From NCBI GenBank assembly GCA_022843905.1, contig JALHMT010000015.1:46100-110099 (forward strand): DNA of 64,000 bases, read 5' to 3'. The notes under the pieces are model-generated. The model was given only the letters and a program-made list of their open reading frames with translations. It did no database searches and was not told the origin of the DNA. The DNA comes from Rubrivivax sp. Its GTDB lineage: Bacteria > Pseudomonadota > Gammaproteobacteria > Burkholderiales > Burkholderiaceae_C. Positions 1 to 9,695 of the stretch are shown piece by piece (position 1 is the first letter of the stretch; the number at the start of each line of letters is the position of its first letter). Made by a program: the position numbers and the translations under genes.

Positions 1-379
1 TGCGCAGGCGGTCGTCCAGCGTCTGGCCGACATCCCTGCTGCGCCGCTGCAGCTCGGCCACCTCGCGCGCCAGCTGCTCGTTGCTGCCGCGCAGCGTGGC
101 CTGCTCGCCGCGCATGGCCTCGATCTGGTTGTTCAGCTCGAGCAGGCTGCGCCGCAGGGCGGCACTCTGCTCCAGCAGCGCGGTGATCTGCTGCATCAGC
201 GCCGCATTGGCCGCCGCCGCCTCGGCCGAGCGCGCCTTGGCGGCGTCGTCATTGGCCCTGACCACGCCGCGCAGGTCCACGATGGCCTTGCGGGCTTCGT
301 TGTCGTCGAAGATCGCGGCCGCCGGGCCGGCAGCCATCACGGCCAGGGCAGCAGCAACGAGACTTGCGCGAAAGGACAT
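1..379 (-). CDS. cpoB: Cell division coordinator CpoB/YbgF, N-terminal part (runs off the window)
   Basis: This is the N-terminal 126 codons of the Tol-Pal accessory protein CpoB (YbgF), a periplasmic protein that links outer-membrane constriction to septal wall synthesis. A signal peptide ends near AAA at about residue 22. A long Ala/Gln/Glu/Leu-rich stretch follows that looks like the family's N-terminal trimerising coiled coil. The TPR half lies beyond the window edge. The start is set by a strong GGAGGAG ribosome binding site 6-12 bases upstream. It is the third gene after tolB and pal on the same strand, which is the usual tol-pal order and supports the call. Confidence 0.85.
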   Translation of the reverse strand, partial: MSFRASLVAAALAVMAAGPAAAIFDDNEARKAIVDLRGVVRANDDAAKARSAEAAAANAALMQQITALLEQSAALRRSLLELNNQIEAMRGEQATLRGSNEQLAREVAELQRRSRDVGQTLDDRLR

Positions 380-470
380 CAAACTCACTCCTCCAAAGAC
401 AAGACGGAACCGCCCGCCACCGGTGCTCGCACCGTGAAGGGCCCAACAGGGCCCAAGCCCCTCAATTGAA

Positions 471-546
471 CGCCGCGGAGCCGGCTTTGCCGGGCCGCCG
501 CCGTTGCCCCCTTGAGGCGGGCTGCGAAGCGCGCAGGGGGTGGTCC
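471..546. repeat. GC-rich palindromic intergenic repeat between pal and cpoB
   Basis: The spacer contains a CCGGCTTTGCCGG hairpin core followed by a second hairpin with C5/G5 arms around 507-540. The same CCGGCTTTGCCGGGC core recurs in the tandem repeats near 43.78 and 43.90 kb, so this is a dispersed family. In RNA both arms would fold, so it could trim or attenuate cpoB relative to pal. That role is inference. Confidence 0.5.
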
Positions 547-547
547 A

Positions 548-1117
548 TCACTTGTCCTTGATCTCGGCACGGCGGTTCTTGGCCCACGCGGCCTCGTCGG
601 CGCCCTGCAGCGCCGGACGCTCCTCACCGAAGCTCACGGCCTCGTACTGCGTGTCCTGCGCACCCAGCAGGGCCAGTGCGCGACCGACGGCCTCGGCGCG
701 CTTCTGGCCCAGCGCCAGGTTGTACTCGCGGCCGCCGCGCTCGTCGGTGTGTCCTTCGATCATGATGCGCTTGCCCCGGTTCACCACCAGCGACCTGGCA
801 TGGGCGTCCACCACGGGCTTGAACTCGTCCTTCAGCACGAAGCTGTCGAAGTCGAAGTAGACGATGCGTCCGGCCGCATTGGCAGCGGCAGCCGCTGCGG
901 CGGCCGCATCGACGGTGGCCACGCGGGATTCGGCCTGCGGCGCCGCGGCAGGCGCGGCAGTCGAGCCCGTCGATGGCGTGGCCGCCGCAGCGGAAGTGGC
1001 GGGCGTGGGCGTGCGCGACTCGACCGGCGCTTCGGTGAGCGAGGTCTTGGACGCGCAGCCGGCCAGCACGAGGGCGGCGAACAGGGCGGTGGCCGAGGTG
1101 GGGAAACGAAGGTTCAT
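548..1117 (-). CDS. pal: Peptidoglycan-associated lipoprotein Pal
   Basis: Pal is the outer-membrane lipoprotein of the Tol-Pal system. It binds peptidoglycan through an OmpA-like domain and TolB on its other face. The 189-residue product has a lipoprotein signal ending in LVLAGC, with Cys21 lipidated. A low-complexity Ala/Thr/Pro linker follows to about residue 75, then the OmpA-like domain with the typical GHTDERG motif. A longer reading frame extends upstream, but the start at 1117 gives a correct signal peptide. It lies 123 bp downstream of tolB. The length fits the family and nothing looks broken. Confidence 0.95.
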   Translation of the reverse strand: MNLRFPTSATALFAALVLAGCASKTSLTEAPVESRTPTPATSAAAATPSTGSTAAPAAAPQAESRVATVDAAAAAAAAANAAGRIVYFDFDSFVLKDEFKPVVDAHARSLVVNRGKRIMIEGHTDERGGREYNLALGQKRAEAVGRALALLGAQDTQYEAVSFGEERPALQGADEAAWAKNRRAEIKDK

Positions 1118-1207
1118 GTCGCGAACTCCTGTTGCTGGTAACGAAGTGAAGAACGAACAGAGGGGCAAAAACGATGCCGGATGTTTCAGAAGGGCCCCGG
1201 CGGCCGG

Positions 1208-1224
1208 GCTGCCGAACCGGCAGC
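1208..1224 (-). promoter_or_regulatory. Hairpin in the tolB-pal spacer
   Basis: A perfect 7-bp inverted repeat (GCTGCCG/CGGCAGC, 3-nt loop) lies just downstream of the tolB stop. It has no U-tract on the minus-strand transcript, so it is more likely an mRNA stabiliser or partial attenuator than a terminator. Confidence 0.35.
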
Positions 1225-1240
1225 GCCGGAAGATGCAGGG

Positions 1241-2542
1241 CTAGCTGCTGCGTTCCCGGTTGAACGGGCCCCAGGCCGGTTCGCGCATGTCGGCGCCGCT
1301 GGTCAGCAGCCGGGTCTTGATCTTGCCGTCCAGGGTGCTGGTCATCAGCACGTCTCGGCCGCCCTGGCGTGTGGCGTACAGCAGCAGCCGGCCGTTGGGG
1401 GCGAAGCTGGGGCTTTCGTCGTCGCTGGTGTCGGTGAGGATCTGCGGCGTGCCGCCCGGCAGTTCCTGCACCGCCACCCGGTAGGCGCCGCCCTGCCGCG
1501 TGACGAAGGCCAGCGCACGGCCGTCGGGGCTGAGCGCCGGGCTGATGTTGTAGCTGCCGCCGAAGCTGACGCGCTCGACACCGCCACCCGCCGCCGGCAC
1601 ACGGTAGATCTGCGGGCCGCCGCCGCGGTCGCTGACGAAGTAGATCTGCTTGCCATCGGGCGAGAACGCCGGCTCGGTGTCGATGCCCGGGCTGCTGGTC
1701 AGCCGGCGCGGCGTGCCGCCGCCGCGCGGCATCACGAAGAGCTGGGTCAGGCCTTCGCGGGCCAGCGCCACGGCCAGCGTGCTGCCATCGGGCGACCAGG
1801 CCGGCGCGCTGTTGGAACCGCGGAAGTCGGCGATCACGCGGCGCTGTCCGCTGGCCACGTCCTGCACCCACACCACGGCCTTCTGGGTCTCGAAGGACAC
1901 GTAGGCCAGCGAGCGGCCGTCGGGTGACCAGGCCGGCGAGATGATGGGCTCGTTGCTGTTCAGCGCGATCTGGCCGCCTTCGCCGTCGGCGTCGGTGACG
2001 TTCAGCGTGTAGCGCCGGCCGCTCTTGACGACGTAGGCGATGCGCGTGGAATACACGCCCTTCTCGCCGGTCAGCGCTTCGTGCACGTCGTCGGCGATGC
2101 GGTGCGCCACCAGGCGCAGATCGGCCTCGAGCACCACGCGGCTGCGGCCGAGCAGTTCCTCGCCCTTGACCACGTCCCACAGCTTGAAGCGAACGTCGTA
2201 GCGGCCGTCGGCCAGCCGCGTGATGGAGCCGGCAACCACCGCGTCGGCGCCGCGGCCACGCCACTCGGCGCTGACGATGCTGCTGCGCTCGTCCAGCGGC
2301 TGCGGTGCGTCGACCGGCGTGAACAGGCCGCTGCGCTGCAGGTCGGCACGCACCACCGACGACACCGACACCGGCACGCGGTCCTCGCCGCGCAGCGTCG
2401 CGATGACCACGGGGATCTGGCGTGCACCCACCCCGGAGATCTCGACGCGGAACTGCGCTGACGCCGGCAGGCAGGCGCCACCAGCCAGCAGGGTGATGAA
2501 TCGACGACGGGGCCCGTTCGCGTGGTACTTGTCGGTGAACAT
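1241..2542 (-). CDS. tolB: Tol-Pal system beta-propeller protein TolB
   Basis: TolB is the periplasmic protein connecting the inner-membrane TolQRA complex to Pal. The 433-residue product has an N-terminal TolB domain followed by WD40-like repeats of the form SPAWSPDGRSLAYVS, APAWSPDG and PAFSPDG, which make the beta-propeller. The leader carries an RRRF stretch before the hydrophobic part and ends in ASA, so Tat export is possible. The frame stays open upstream to 2650, but the residues there do not look like a leader, so the ATG at 2542 is chosen. It is divergent from msbA and is followed by pal and cpoB. Confidence 0.95.
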   Translation of the reverse strand: MFTDKYHANGPRRRFITLLAGGACLPASAQFRVEISGVGARQIPVVIATLRGEDRVPVSVSSVVRADLQRSGLFTPVDAPQPLDERSSIVSAEWRGRGADAVVAGSITRLADGRYDVRFKLWDVVKGEELLGRSRVVLEADLRLVAHRIADDVHEALTGEKGVYSTRIAYVVKSGRRYTLNVTDADGEGGQIALNSNEPIISPAWSPDGRSLAYVSFETQKAVVWVQDVASGQRRVIADFRGSNSAPAWSPDGSTLAVALAREGLTQLFVMPRGGGTPRRLTSSPGIDTEPAFSPDGKQIYFVSDRGGGPQIYRVPAAGGGVERVSFGGSYNISPALSPDGRALAFVTRQGGAYRVAVQELPGGTPQILTDTSDDESPSFAPNGRLLLYATRQGGRDVLMTSTLDGKIKTRLLTSGADMREPAWGPFNRERSS

Positions 2543-2614
2543 GGCGGTGATGGAGCGTCGCGGACCAAAAAGGTTCACAGGCGGGTGATTCCCAGGAGAC
2601 GCGACATGGACGGG

Positions 2615-2620
2615 ATTGTA
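2615..2620 (-). promoter_or_regulatory. Possible -10 element of the tolB promoter
   Basis: The minus strand reads TACAAT, five of six bases matching the sigma-70 -10 consensus, about 73 bp upstream of the tolB start. A GTGACA -35-like hexamer lies upstream, but with about 20 bp spacing, longer than usual. Weak candidate. Confidence 0.3.
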
Positions 2621-2655
2621 GGCAGCGCCCAGGGCCGGCTTGTCACACAACGATA

Positions 2656-4434
2656 ATGAGCCCGATCGCGCGGCAGCCTTCCATGCCCCAAGGTCTCTCC
2701 CAGCCCTCCATGCCGACCCTGCTGCAACGATTCGCCCGCCTCTGGCCCTACCTGCGTCCCGGGCGCATGGGTCTGGTGGCGGCGGGCCTCGCAGCGCTGG
2801 TGGGAGCGGCCACCGAACCGATGATCCCGGCGCTGATGCAGCCGCTGCTCGACCAGGGCTTCAACGCCGGCAAGCTGCCGCTGTGGCTGGTGCCGCTGGT
2901 CATCATCGGCCTGTTCACCGTGCGCGGCGCGGCCGGCTTCGTGGCCCAGTACGCGCTGGCCTGGACGGCCAACCGCGCCGTGCTGAACCTGCGCCGCGCC
3001 ATGTTCGACCGCGTGCTGACGGCGCAGCCGGCCCTGTTCGGCGCGCAATCGAGCAGCAGCCTGACCAACACGCTGGTCTACGAGGTGCAGACCGGCACCA
3101 CGCTGCTGGTCAGCACCGTGCTCACCCTGGTGCGGGACTCGCTGACGCTGGTGGCGCTGCTGGCCTACCTGATGTGGCTGAACTGGCAGCTCACGCTGTT
3201 CGTGGCCCTGCTGTTCCCGCCGGTGGCCTGGATGATGCGGCTGCTGGGCCGCCGCCTGCACAAGCTCACCGTGCAGGGCCAGGCCGCCACGGACGAGCTG
3301 GCCTACATCGTGGAAGAGAACGTGCTGGCCTGGCGCAGCGTGCGCCTGCACGACGCGGCCGGGCAGCAGTCGCGGCGCTTCTTCAAGCAGGGCGACGCGC
3401 TGCGCCGCCTGATGATCAAGTCGGTGGCCGCCGGAGCCATCATGACGCCCTTCACGCAGGTCATCGCGGCCTGCGCGCTGTCGGCGGTGATCGTGGTGGC
3501 GCTGTGGCAGAGCGGCGGCCAGGGCGGCACGGTGGGCGGCTTCGTGGCCTTCATCACCGCCATGCTGATGCTGGTGGCGCCCATCAAGCACCTGTCGGAC
3601 GTGATGGCGCCCATCACGCGTGGCCTGGCGGCGGTGGAGCGCGGGCTGGACCTCATCGAGAACAGCCCGGTGGAGGTGGGCGGCACGCACGATGGCGGCC
3701 GCGCGCGCGGCGAGATCGAACTGCGCGGCGTGAGCCTGCAGTACCGCGAAGACGCCGCACCGGCCCTGCACGAGGTCAGCCTGCGCGTGAAGGCCGGCGA
3801 GACGGTGGCGCTGGTGGGCCCGTCGGGGGCCGGCAAGTCCACGCTGGTGAACCTGCTGCCGCGCTTCATCGAACCCAGCGCCGGCATGCTGCTGCTGGAC
3901 GGCGTGCCGCTGCGCGACTGGCACGTTGCGGCGCTGCGCCGGCAGTTCGCGCTGGTCAGCCAGGACGTGATTCTGTTCAACGACAGCGTGGCGGCCAACG
4001 TCGCGCTGGGCGAGGACATCCCGCGCGAACGCGTGCGCGACGCGCTGAAGGCCGCGCACCTGCTGGACTTCGCTGACGCCCTGCCGCAGGGCCTGGACAC
4101 GCCCATCGGCCACAACGGCAGCCAGCTCTCGGGCGGACAGCGCCAGCGACTGGCCATCGCGCGCGCCCTGTGCAAGGACGCACCGGTGCTGATCCTCGAC
4201 GAAGCCACCTCGGCGCTGGACAGCGAAAGCGAGCGCGCCGTGCAGGACGCACTCGACACCTTGATGAAGGGCCGCACCACGCTGGTCATCGCGCACCGGC
4301 TGTCGACCATCGAGCACGCCGACCGCGTCGTGGCGATGGACGGCGGCCGGCTGATCGAACAAGGCAGCCATGCCGAACTGCTGGCCGCCGGCGGCCTGTA
4401 TGCCCGTCTGCATTCGATGCAGTTCAGAACCTGA
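2656..4434 (+). CDS. msbA: MsbA-type lipid A/lipid flippase ABC exporter
   Basis: This is a half-size ABC exporter with a fused transmembrane domain and ATPase (592 aa). It fits MsbA, which flips lipid A-core across the inner membrane. Six hydrophobic segments occupy roughly residues 30-320. The nucleotide-binding domain has Walker A GPSGAGKST near 387-395, signature LSGGQ near 491, and Walker B VLILDEATSALD near 511. The start is uncertain: the ATG at 2656 has no clear ribosome site and overlaps a GATAAT sequence, so in-frame ATGs at 2683 or 2710 are possible. The following gene starts 13 bp after its stop. Confidence 0.85.
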   Translation: MSPIARQPSMPQGLSQPSMPTLLQRFARLWPYLRPGRMGLVAAGLAALVGAATEPMIPALMQPLLDQGFNAGKLPLWLVPLVIIGLFTVRGAAGFVAQYALAWTANRAVLNLRRAMFDRVLTAQPALFGAQSSSSLTNTLVYEVQTGTTLLVSTVLTLVRDSLTLVALLAYLMWLNWQLTLFVALLFPPVAWMMRLLGRRLHKLTVQGQAATDELAYIVEENVLAWRSVRLHDAAGQQSRRFFKQGDALRRLMIKSVAAGAIMTPFTQVIAACALSAVIVVALWQSGGQGGTVGGFVAFITAMLMLVAPIKHLSDVMAPITRGLAAVERGLDLIENSPVEVGGTHDGGRARGEIELRGVSLQYREDAAPALHEVSLRVKAGETVALVGPSGAGKSTLVNLLPRFIEPSAGMLLLDGVPLRDWHVAALRRQFALVSQDVILFNDSVAANVALGEDIPRERVRDALKAAHLLDFADALPQGLDTPIGHNGSQLSGGQRQRLAIARALCKDAPVLILDEATSALDSESERAVQDALDTLMKGRTTLVIAHRLSTIEHADRVVAMDGGRLIEQGSHAELLAAGGLYARLHSMQFRT

Positions 4435-4447
4435 AGGAGACCCCACC

Positions 4448-5029
4448 ATGTCAGCACCGATCTCGCGTTATCCCGTGCCCGAACTGAAGGACCTGCCCGA
4501 GGACATGCGCGCGCGCATCCTCGAGGTGCAGGAGAAGGCCGGGTTCGTGCCCAATGTCTTCCTGGCCCTGGCGCACCGCCCGGCAGAGTGGCGCGCCTTC
4601 ATGGCCTACCACGACGCCCTGCTGCTGAAGGACAGCGGCCTCAGCAAGGGCGACCGCGAGATGATCATCGTGGCCACCTCGGCGGTGAACCAGTGCCTGT
4701 ACTGCGTGGTGGCGCACGGCGCCATCCTGCGCATCTACGAGAAGAAGCCGCTGGTGGCCGACCAGGTGGCGGTGAACCACCGCAAGGCCGACATCACGCC
4801 GCGCCAGCGCGCCATGCTCGACTTCGCGCTGAAGGTCTGCAGCGCGTCGCACACGGTGGACGAGACCGACTTCGCCACGCTGCACGGCCACGGCTTCAGC
4901 GACGAGGACATCTGGGACATCGGCGCCATCACCGCGTTCTTCGGCCTGTCCAACCGCATGGCCAACATGACGGGCATGCGACCCAACGACGAGTTCTACC
5001 TGATGGGACGGGTGCCGAAGGCGCGCTGA
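4448..5029 (+). CDS. AhpD/CMD-family peroxidase-related protein
   Basis: The 193-residue protein belongs to the carboxymuconolactone decarboxylase/AhpD fold, in the peroxidase-related subgroup. A CxxC pair (Cys83, Cys86) is followed by His90, the redox centre typical of AhpD-like alkylhydroperoxidases. The start is fixed by an AAGGAGA site 8 bases before the ATG at 4448. It lies 13 bp after msbA and 24 bp before a lipid kinase gene, so the three are probably cotranscribed. Substrate cannot be read from sequence, but antioxidant activity is likely from the motif. Confidence 0.85.
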   Translation: MSAPISRYPVPELKDLPEDMRARILEVQEKAGFVPNVFLALAHRPAEWRAFMAYHDALLLKDSGLSKGDREMIIVATSAVNQCLYCVVAHGAILRIYEKKPLVADQVAVNHRKADITPRQRAMLDFALKVCSASHTVDETDFATLHGHGFSDEDIWDIGAITAFFGLSNRMANMTGMRPNDEFYLMGRVPKAR

Positions 5030-5053
5030 CAGCCCGTCGCCGGCAGCCGCGCG

Positions 5054-6007
5054 GTGGCGCTGGTCGTGCTCAACCAACGCGCCGGCGGCGGCCGCGCCGC
5101 GCGCCTGGCCGACCCGATGCGCGAGATGCTGCGCCTGCATCACGCCGGCACCGACTTCGAGGTCAGCGATTCGCTGGCCGCGGCGCAGCGCGCCATCCGG
5201 CGCGCGCCGCGCGGCTCGCGCGTGGTGGTGGTGGGTGGCGACGGCACGCTGCACCAGCTGCTGCCGGCGCTGCTCGACGGCGCCCACGAGACCGGCCTGG
5301 TGCCCGCCGGCAGCGGTGACGACGCCGCGCGCGGCCTGGGGCTGCGCGGCGCGCGCTGGCAACGCGCGCTGACGCTGGCGCTGACCAAGCCGGCGCGCGC
5401 CGTCGACATCGGCTGGGTGCACACCGAACACGAGCAGCGCCCCTTCCTGTCGAACCTGTGCGTCGGCTTCGACGCCGCCGTGGCGCAGCGCGCGCTGGCC
5501 GGCCCGCCCTGGCTGCGCGGCACGCCGCGCTACCTGCTGGCCACGCTGAAGGAGCTGGCGGCGCTGCAGCTGCACCCCTTGCGCGTGGTGGCCGACGGCC
5601 AGCTGATGCACGAGGGCCCGGCCCTCTTCGCCAGCACGCTGAACACGCCCAGCTACGGCGGCGGCATGCCCGCGGTGCCGCAGGCCCTGCTCGACGACGG
5701 TCGCCTGAACCTGCTGCTGGCCGGCCGCTTCTCGCGCGCCGCGGCGCTGGCCATGCTGCCGCGGCTGCTGGCCGGCAGCCACCTGGGCCATGATGAAGTG
5801 ACCAGCCAGCCCTTCGCCAAGCTGCAGATCGAAAGCGACGTGCCGCTGCCGCTGGCGGCCGACGGCGAGGCACTGCGCAGCGCGCGTGCCGTCAACGTGC
5901 GCGTGGGACACCGGGTGCTGCACGTCGTGGCCTCTCAGGACGGCCGCTTCGCGAGTTCTTCGGACACCAGTCGCACCACCAGCTTGTCGAGCGACTCCAC
6001 CGAGTAG
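5054..6007 (+). CDS. Diacylglycerol kinase-family lipid kinase
   Basis: The 317-residue product has the DAGK catalytic signature VVVVGGDGTLHQLL near residues 57-70. It also has a variant of the second motif (PAGSGDDAARG, where PxGTxND is usual), typical of the YegS/DgkB lipid kinase family that phosphorylates diacylglycerol or a related lipid. Translation starts at a GTG. The last 24 codons run antisense into the 3' end of the convergent vWA gene, a 73-bp overlap, and give a Ser/Thr-rich tail outside the domain. It is likely part of the msbA transcription unit, which suits a role in membrane lipids. The precise substrate is unknown. Confidence 0.8.
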   Translation: MALVVLNQRAGGGRAARLADPMREMLRLHHAGTDFEVSDSLAAAQRAIRRAPRGSRVVVVGGDGTLHQLLPALLDGAHETGLVPAGSGDDAARGLGLRGARWQRALTLALTKPARAVDIGWVHTEHEQRPFLSNLCVGFDAAVAQRALAGPPWLRGTPRYLLATLKELAALQLHPLRVVADGQLMHEGPALFASTLNTPSYGGGMPAVPQALLDDGRLNLLLAGRFSRAAALAMLPRLLAGSHLGHDEVTSQPFAKLQIESDVPLPLAADGEALRSARAVNVRVGHRVLHVVASQDGRFASSSDTSRTTSLSSDSTE

Positions 6008-7458
6008 TTGTCGACCTCGTGCACCGTCTCGCGCCCGGGGCCGCTGCCGGGCCGGGCCGCATCGGCATAGGTCAGGAAGACGAAGCGGCCGCCGGTGTAC
6101 TGCGCCATCTGGCGAAAGACGTACTCGCCGGCCGGGTCGAGCCCGCTGGCGCCGACCGGCAGCAGCTTGATGCCGCGCGCCAGAGCGCCCTGCAGGTCGT
6201 GGTCGTACCAGGGCGATCCGTAGTCCAGGTGCGGCGGGGCATCGGCCACCAGCACCACCAGCCGCGTGGCGCCGTCGCCGCGCCACGACAGCCGGTGCAC
6301 GGCGGTGTGCAGCGCCTCGTTCAGCGCCTCGGGCGTGTCGCCGCCGGCAGCGGCGCGCAGGCCCGCCAGCGAACGCTGGAAGGCCTCGAGGTCGTCGGTG
6401 AAGTCGTGTGCGCGGACGAAGAACTCGTCGCCGCGGTCGCGGTAGGCCACCAGCGCGAAGCAGGTCTGCGGCCGGCTGGGCAGGCGCGCGATCTGGTCGG
6501 CCATGGCCTGCATCGAACGGCGCAGCTTGTGGATCTCGTCGGCCATCGAGCCGGTGGCGTCGACCAGGAAGACGAGGTCCAGCCGCGCGCGCTCGACGGG
6601 TGCTTCGGCGTCCAGCCTCACCTGCAGCTGATGGCGCTGGCCACGCTGCAGCAGCGCGCTGCCGCGCAGGTCGCCATCGGCCGAGGCCTTGCGCACGCGC
6701 ACCTCGAGCACGGGGTCGGCGATGCCGGCGGCGCGTGGGTGCAGCCACACCTGGCCACCGGCATCGGTGCGCGCCCACAGCGCTTGCGCACGGGAGCCGG
6801 CGAAGACCTGCACCTGGGCGTCGGGCACCGGGCGGCCGGCGGCGTCGTGCACGGTCAGGCGGTAGCGCTCGCTGATGTCCAGGTCGCGCAGCGGCACGCC
6901 CAGCACCTCGAGCTGGCCGCGCTTCTGGCGGTAGGCCAGGTAGGTGCCGAAGTCGGCGTTGTCGTCGACCATGCCGGCCGTGACCGGCTCGTGTGCAGGA
7001 CGCTGCCGGGGGACCGGCGGGGCAGCCGGCAGCGATGGACGCACCGAATCGACTGGCGCCGCGGCGGTCGCAGGGGCCGGCGCCGCCAACCCGCGGTGTT
7101 CGGCCGCCGCCTCGGCCTTGCCTGTCGCCGCGCCGTCGGTGCGCGCGGCGCGCGACATCACGCGCTCGTCCATCGGCGGCCGTCGCCGCTGCGCCTGCGG
7201 CAGCAGGGGCCCGGGCAGGTCGTGGAAGACCGGCGGCCGGTGACAGTCGCTGGCGCTGGGCGCCGCGGGGGCACCGCTGGCGGGGCCGGCCCAGAGCCGG
7301 CCCGACCAGACCGTGCCGGGGCTGGCCCGCCCGGGCTGCGCGCCCTCCCCGGGGGCCGGTGGCGACGGCCAGTCGTGCGCGCCGGTGCTGCAGGCCGCAG
7401 CCCCCAGGCTCAGCGCCAGGGCGAAGGCGCCGCCGCGGCGCCACGTGATGTTCTTCAT
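5935..7458 (-). CDS. von Willebrand factor A domain lipoprotein
   Basis: The 507-residue product begins with a probable lipoprotein signal (cleavage before Cys in LGAAACS). A long Pro/Ala-rich low-complexity region follows, then a beta-rich segment at about residues 180-290, then a vWA domain with MIDAS motif DATGSM (Asp300) and the VADAPPHLDYG signature of one vWA subgroup. Such proteins bind partners through a metal-dependent adhesion site. The start at 7458 has an AGGAGA site. It is divergent from an ECF sigma/anti-sigma pair across a 183-bp spacer, suggesting shared control or a sensory link. The function of this particular protein is unknown to me. Confidence 0.75.
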   Translation of the reverse strand: MKNITWRRGGAFALALSLGAAACSTGAHDWPSPPAPGEGAQPGRASPGTVWSGRLWAGPASGAPAAPSASDCHRPPVFHDLPGPLLPQAQRRRPPMDERVMSRAARTDGAATGKAEAAAEHRGLAAPAPATAAAPVDSVRPSLPAAPPVPRQRPAHEPVTAGMVDDNADFGTYLAYRQKRGQLEVLGVPLRDLDISERYRLTVHDAAGRPVPDAQVQVFAGSRAQALWARTDAGGQVWLHPRAAGIADPVLEVRVRKASADGDLRGSALLQRGQRHQLQVRLDAEAPVERARLDLVFLVDATGSMADEIHKLRRSMQAMADQIARLPSRPQTCFALVAYRDRGDEFFVRAHDFTDDLEAFQRSLAGLRAAAGGDTPEALNEALHTAVHRLSWRGDGATRLVVLVADAPPHLDYGSPWYDHDLQGALARGIKLLPVGASGLDPAGEYVFRQMAQYTGGRFVFLTYADAARPGSGPGRETVHEVDNYSVESLDKLVVRLVSEELAKRPS

Positions 7459-7641
7459 GCCGGTCTCCTGGATCGAGCGATGGGCAACCGCCCACCGGCT
7501 GCTCCTGAGGACTGATACGGCCCGGCTCGGCCATCGGGGTCGACGGCGCGAAGAAAAAACTCTGCAGCCCTTCGACCCCGGTCGGCGGCGCCGCACGTAT
7601 CAGACTCATCGCCCTGGCTGGCAGACTCCGTCCCTCGCGCC

Positions 7642-8291
7642 ATGACTTCACCCACCGCCCTGCCCGCAGCCGAAGAGACCGACGACGCGCTGATGCGCGC
7701 CTTCGCCGCCGGCGACGTGCGGGCCTTCGAGCGCCTGTACCAGCGCCATCGCGCGTCGCTCTACCGCTTCGTGCGGCGCCTGCTCGGCGCGGCGAACGCG
7801 GCGCAGGCCGACGAGGTGTTCCAGGACACCTGGCTGCGCGTGGTGAACGCGCGGGAGAGCTGGTCGCCCCAGGGTGCCAGCTTCCGCACCTGGTTGTTCA
7901 CGATGGCGCACCACCGCGCCGTGGACTGCCTGCGCAAGACCGGCCGCGAGGTGTCGGCCGATGCCGGCGAGGGGCCGCCCTGGTCACCCGAGGGCGAGCC
8001 CTGGGCCGACTGGCCGGAAGCCCCGGGCCCGGCGCCGGACCCCCGCGCCCAGGACGTCGGCGACCAGGCCTTCTGGCGCGCGGCCGGACGCAGGTTGATC
8101 GACTGCCTGGAGGAACTGCCCGTGGCGCAGAAGAGCGTGTTCCTGCTGCACCACGAAGACGGCCTGTCGCTGCCCGAGCTGGCGCAGACGCTGCAGCTGG
8201 GCTTCGAGACGGTGAAGAGCCGTTTGCGCTACGCGATGGGCAAGCTGCGCACGTGCATGGGCGCCTACCTGCCGGCCACGGGGGTGGCGGA

Positions 8292-8295
<4 letters not shown>
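7642..8295 (+). CDS. ECF-type RNA polymerase sigma factor
   Basis: The 217-residue protein has sigma-70 region 2 (FERLYQRHRASLYRFVRRLL and DEVFQDTWLRVV, about residues 30-80). An acidic, Pro-rich linker of about 40 residues follows, then region 4 with a helix-turn-helix around LSLPELAQTLQLGFETVKSRL. Extracytoplasmic-function sigma factors direct polymerase to stress or envelope promoters and are held by a cognate anti-sigma. The downstream gene overlaps by ATGA and encodes a single-pass membrane protein that fits this partner. The regulon cannot be deduced, but the divergent vWA lipoprotein is an obvious candidate target. Confidence 0.9.
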
Positions 8296-9404
<1,109 letters not shown>

Positions 9405-9424
9405 GGCCGCGCCGCCGCGGCGCC

Positions 9425-9619
9425 CTACCCCGGCTTCTTCTCGCTCCACAGGACGCCGCCGGTGGCCCAGTCCTGCTTCTTGATGTCGAAGAACAGCACG
9501 TCCACGCCGTCGGCGGAACCGCCCAGCGTGCGCACGGCGGCTTCGGTAAGCGCGGCCGCCAGGGCCTTCTTCTGCTCGACGGTGCGGCCTTCGAAGAGTT
9601 CGACGCGGATGGTAGGCAT
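9425..9619 (-). CDS. 4-oxalocrotonate tautomerase-family small enzyme
   Basis: A 64-residue tautomerase-superfamily monomer. The protein begins Met-Pro, so Pro1 would be exposed as the catalytic base after Met removal. PTIRVELFEGRTVEQKKALA is typical of the family, which forms hexamers or trimers and moves protons between keto and enol forms. An AGGA site precedes the start. It lies 76 bp downstream of hyi on the same strand, so it may be cotranscribed with gcl-hyi, although the substrate there is unknown. Its size matches the family. Confidence 0.85.
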   Translation of the reverse strand: MPTIRVELFEGRTVEQKKALAAALTEAAVRTLGGSADGVDVLFFDIKKQDWATGGVLWSEKKPG

Positions 9620-9695
9620 GCGGGATCCTGAGGTGGGTGACGGGATCAGCGTTTATAGCCGGGCTCGCAGTCGTCCACCCTGCCCGCCCGGCCGC

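Noticed and set aside
2543..2650. A longer N-terminus for TolB (start at 2650)
   Set aside because: The added residues do not form a leader and cover the divergent promoter region; the ATG at 2542 begins a good signal peptide.
4451..7651. A minus-strand open frame of about 1066 codons over the AhpD, lipid kinase and vWA genes
   Set aside because: It crosses three well-supported genes and has a composition typical of shadow frames.
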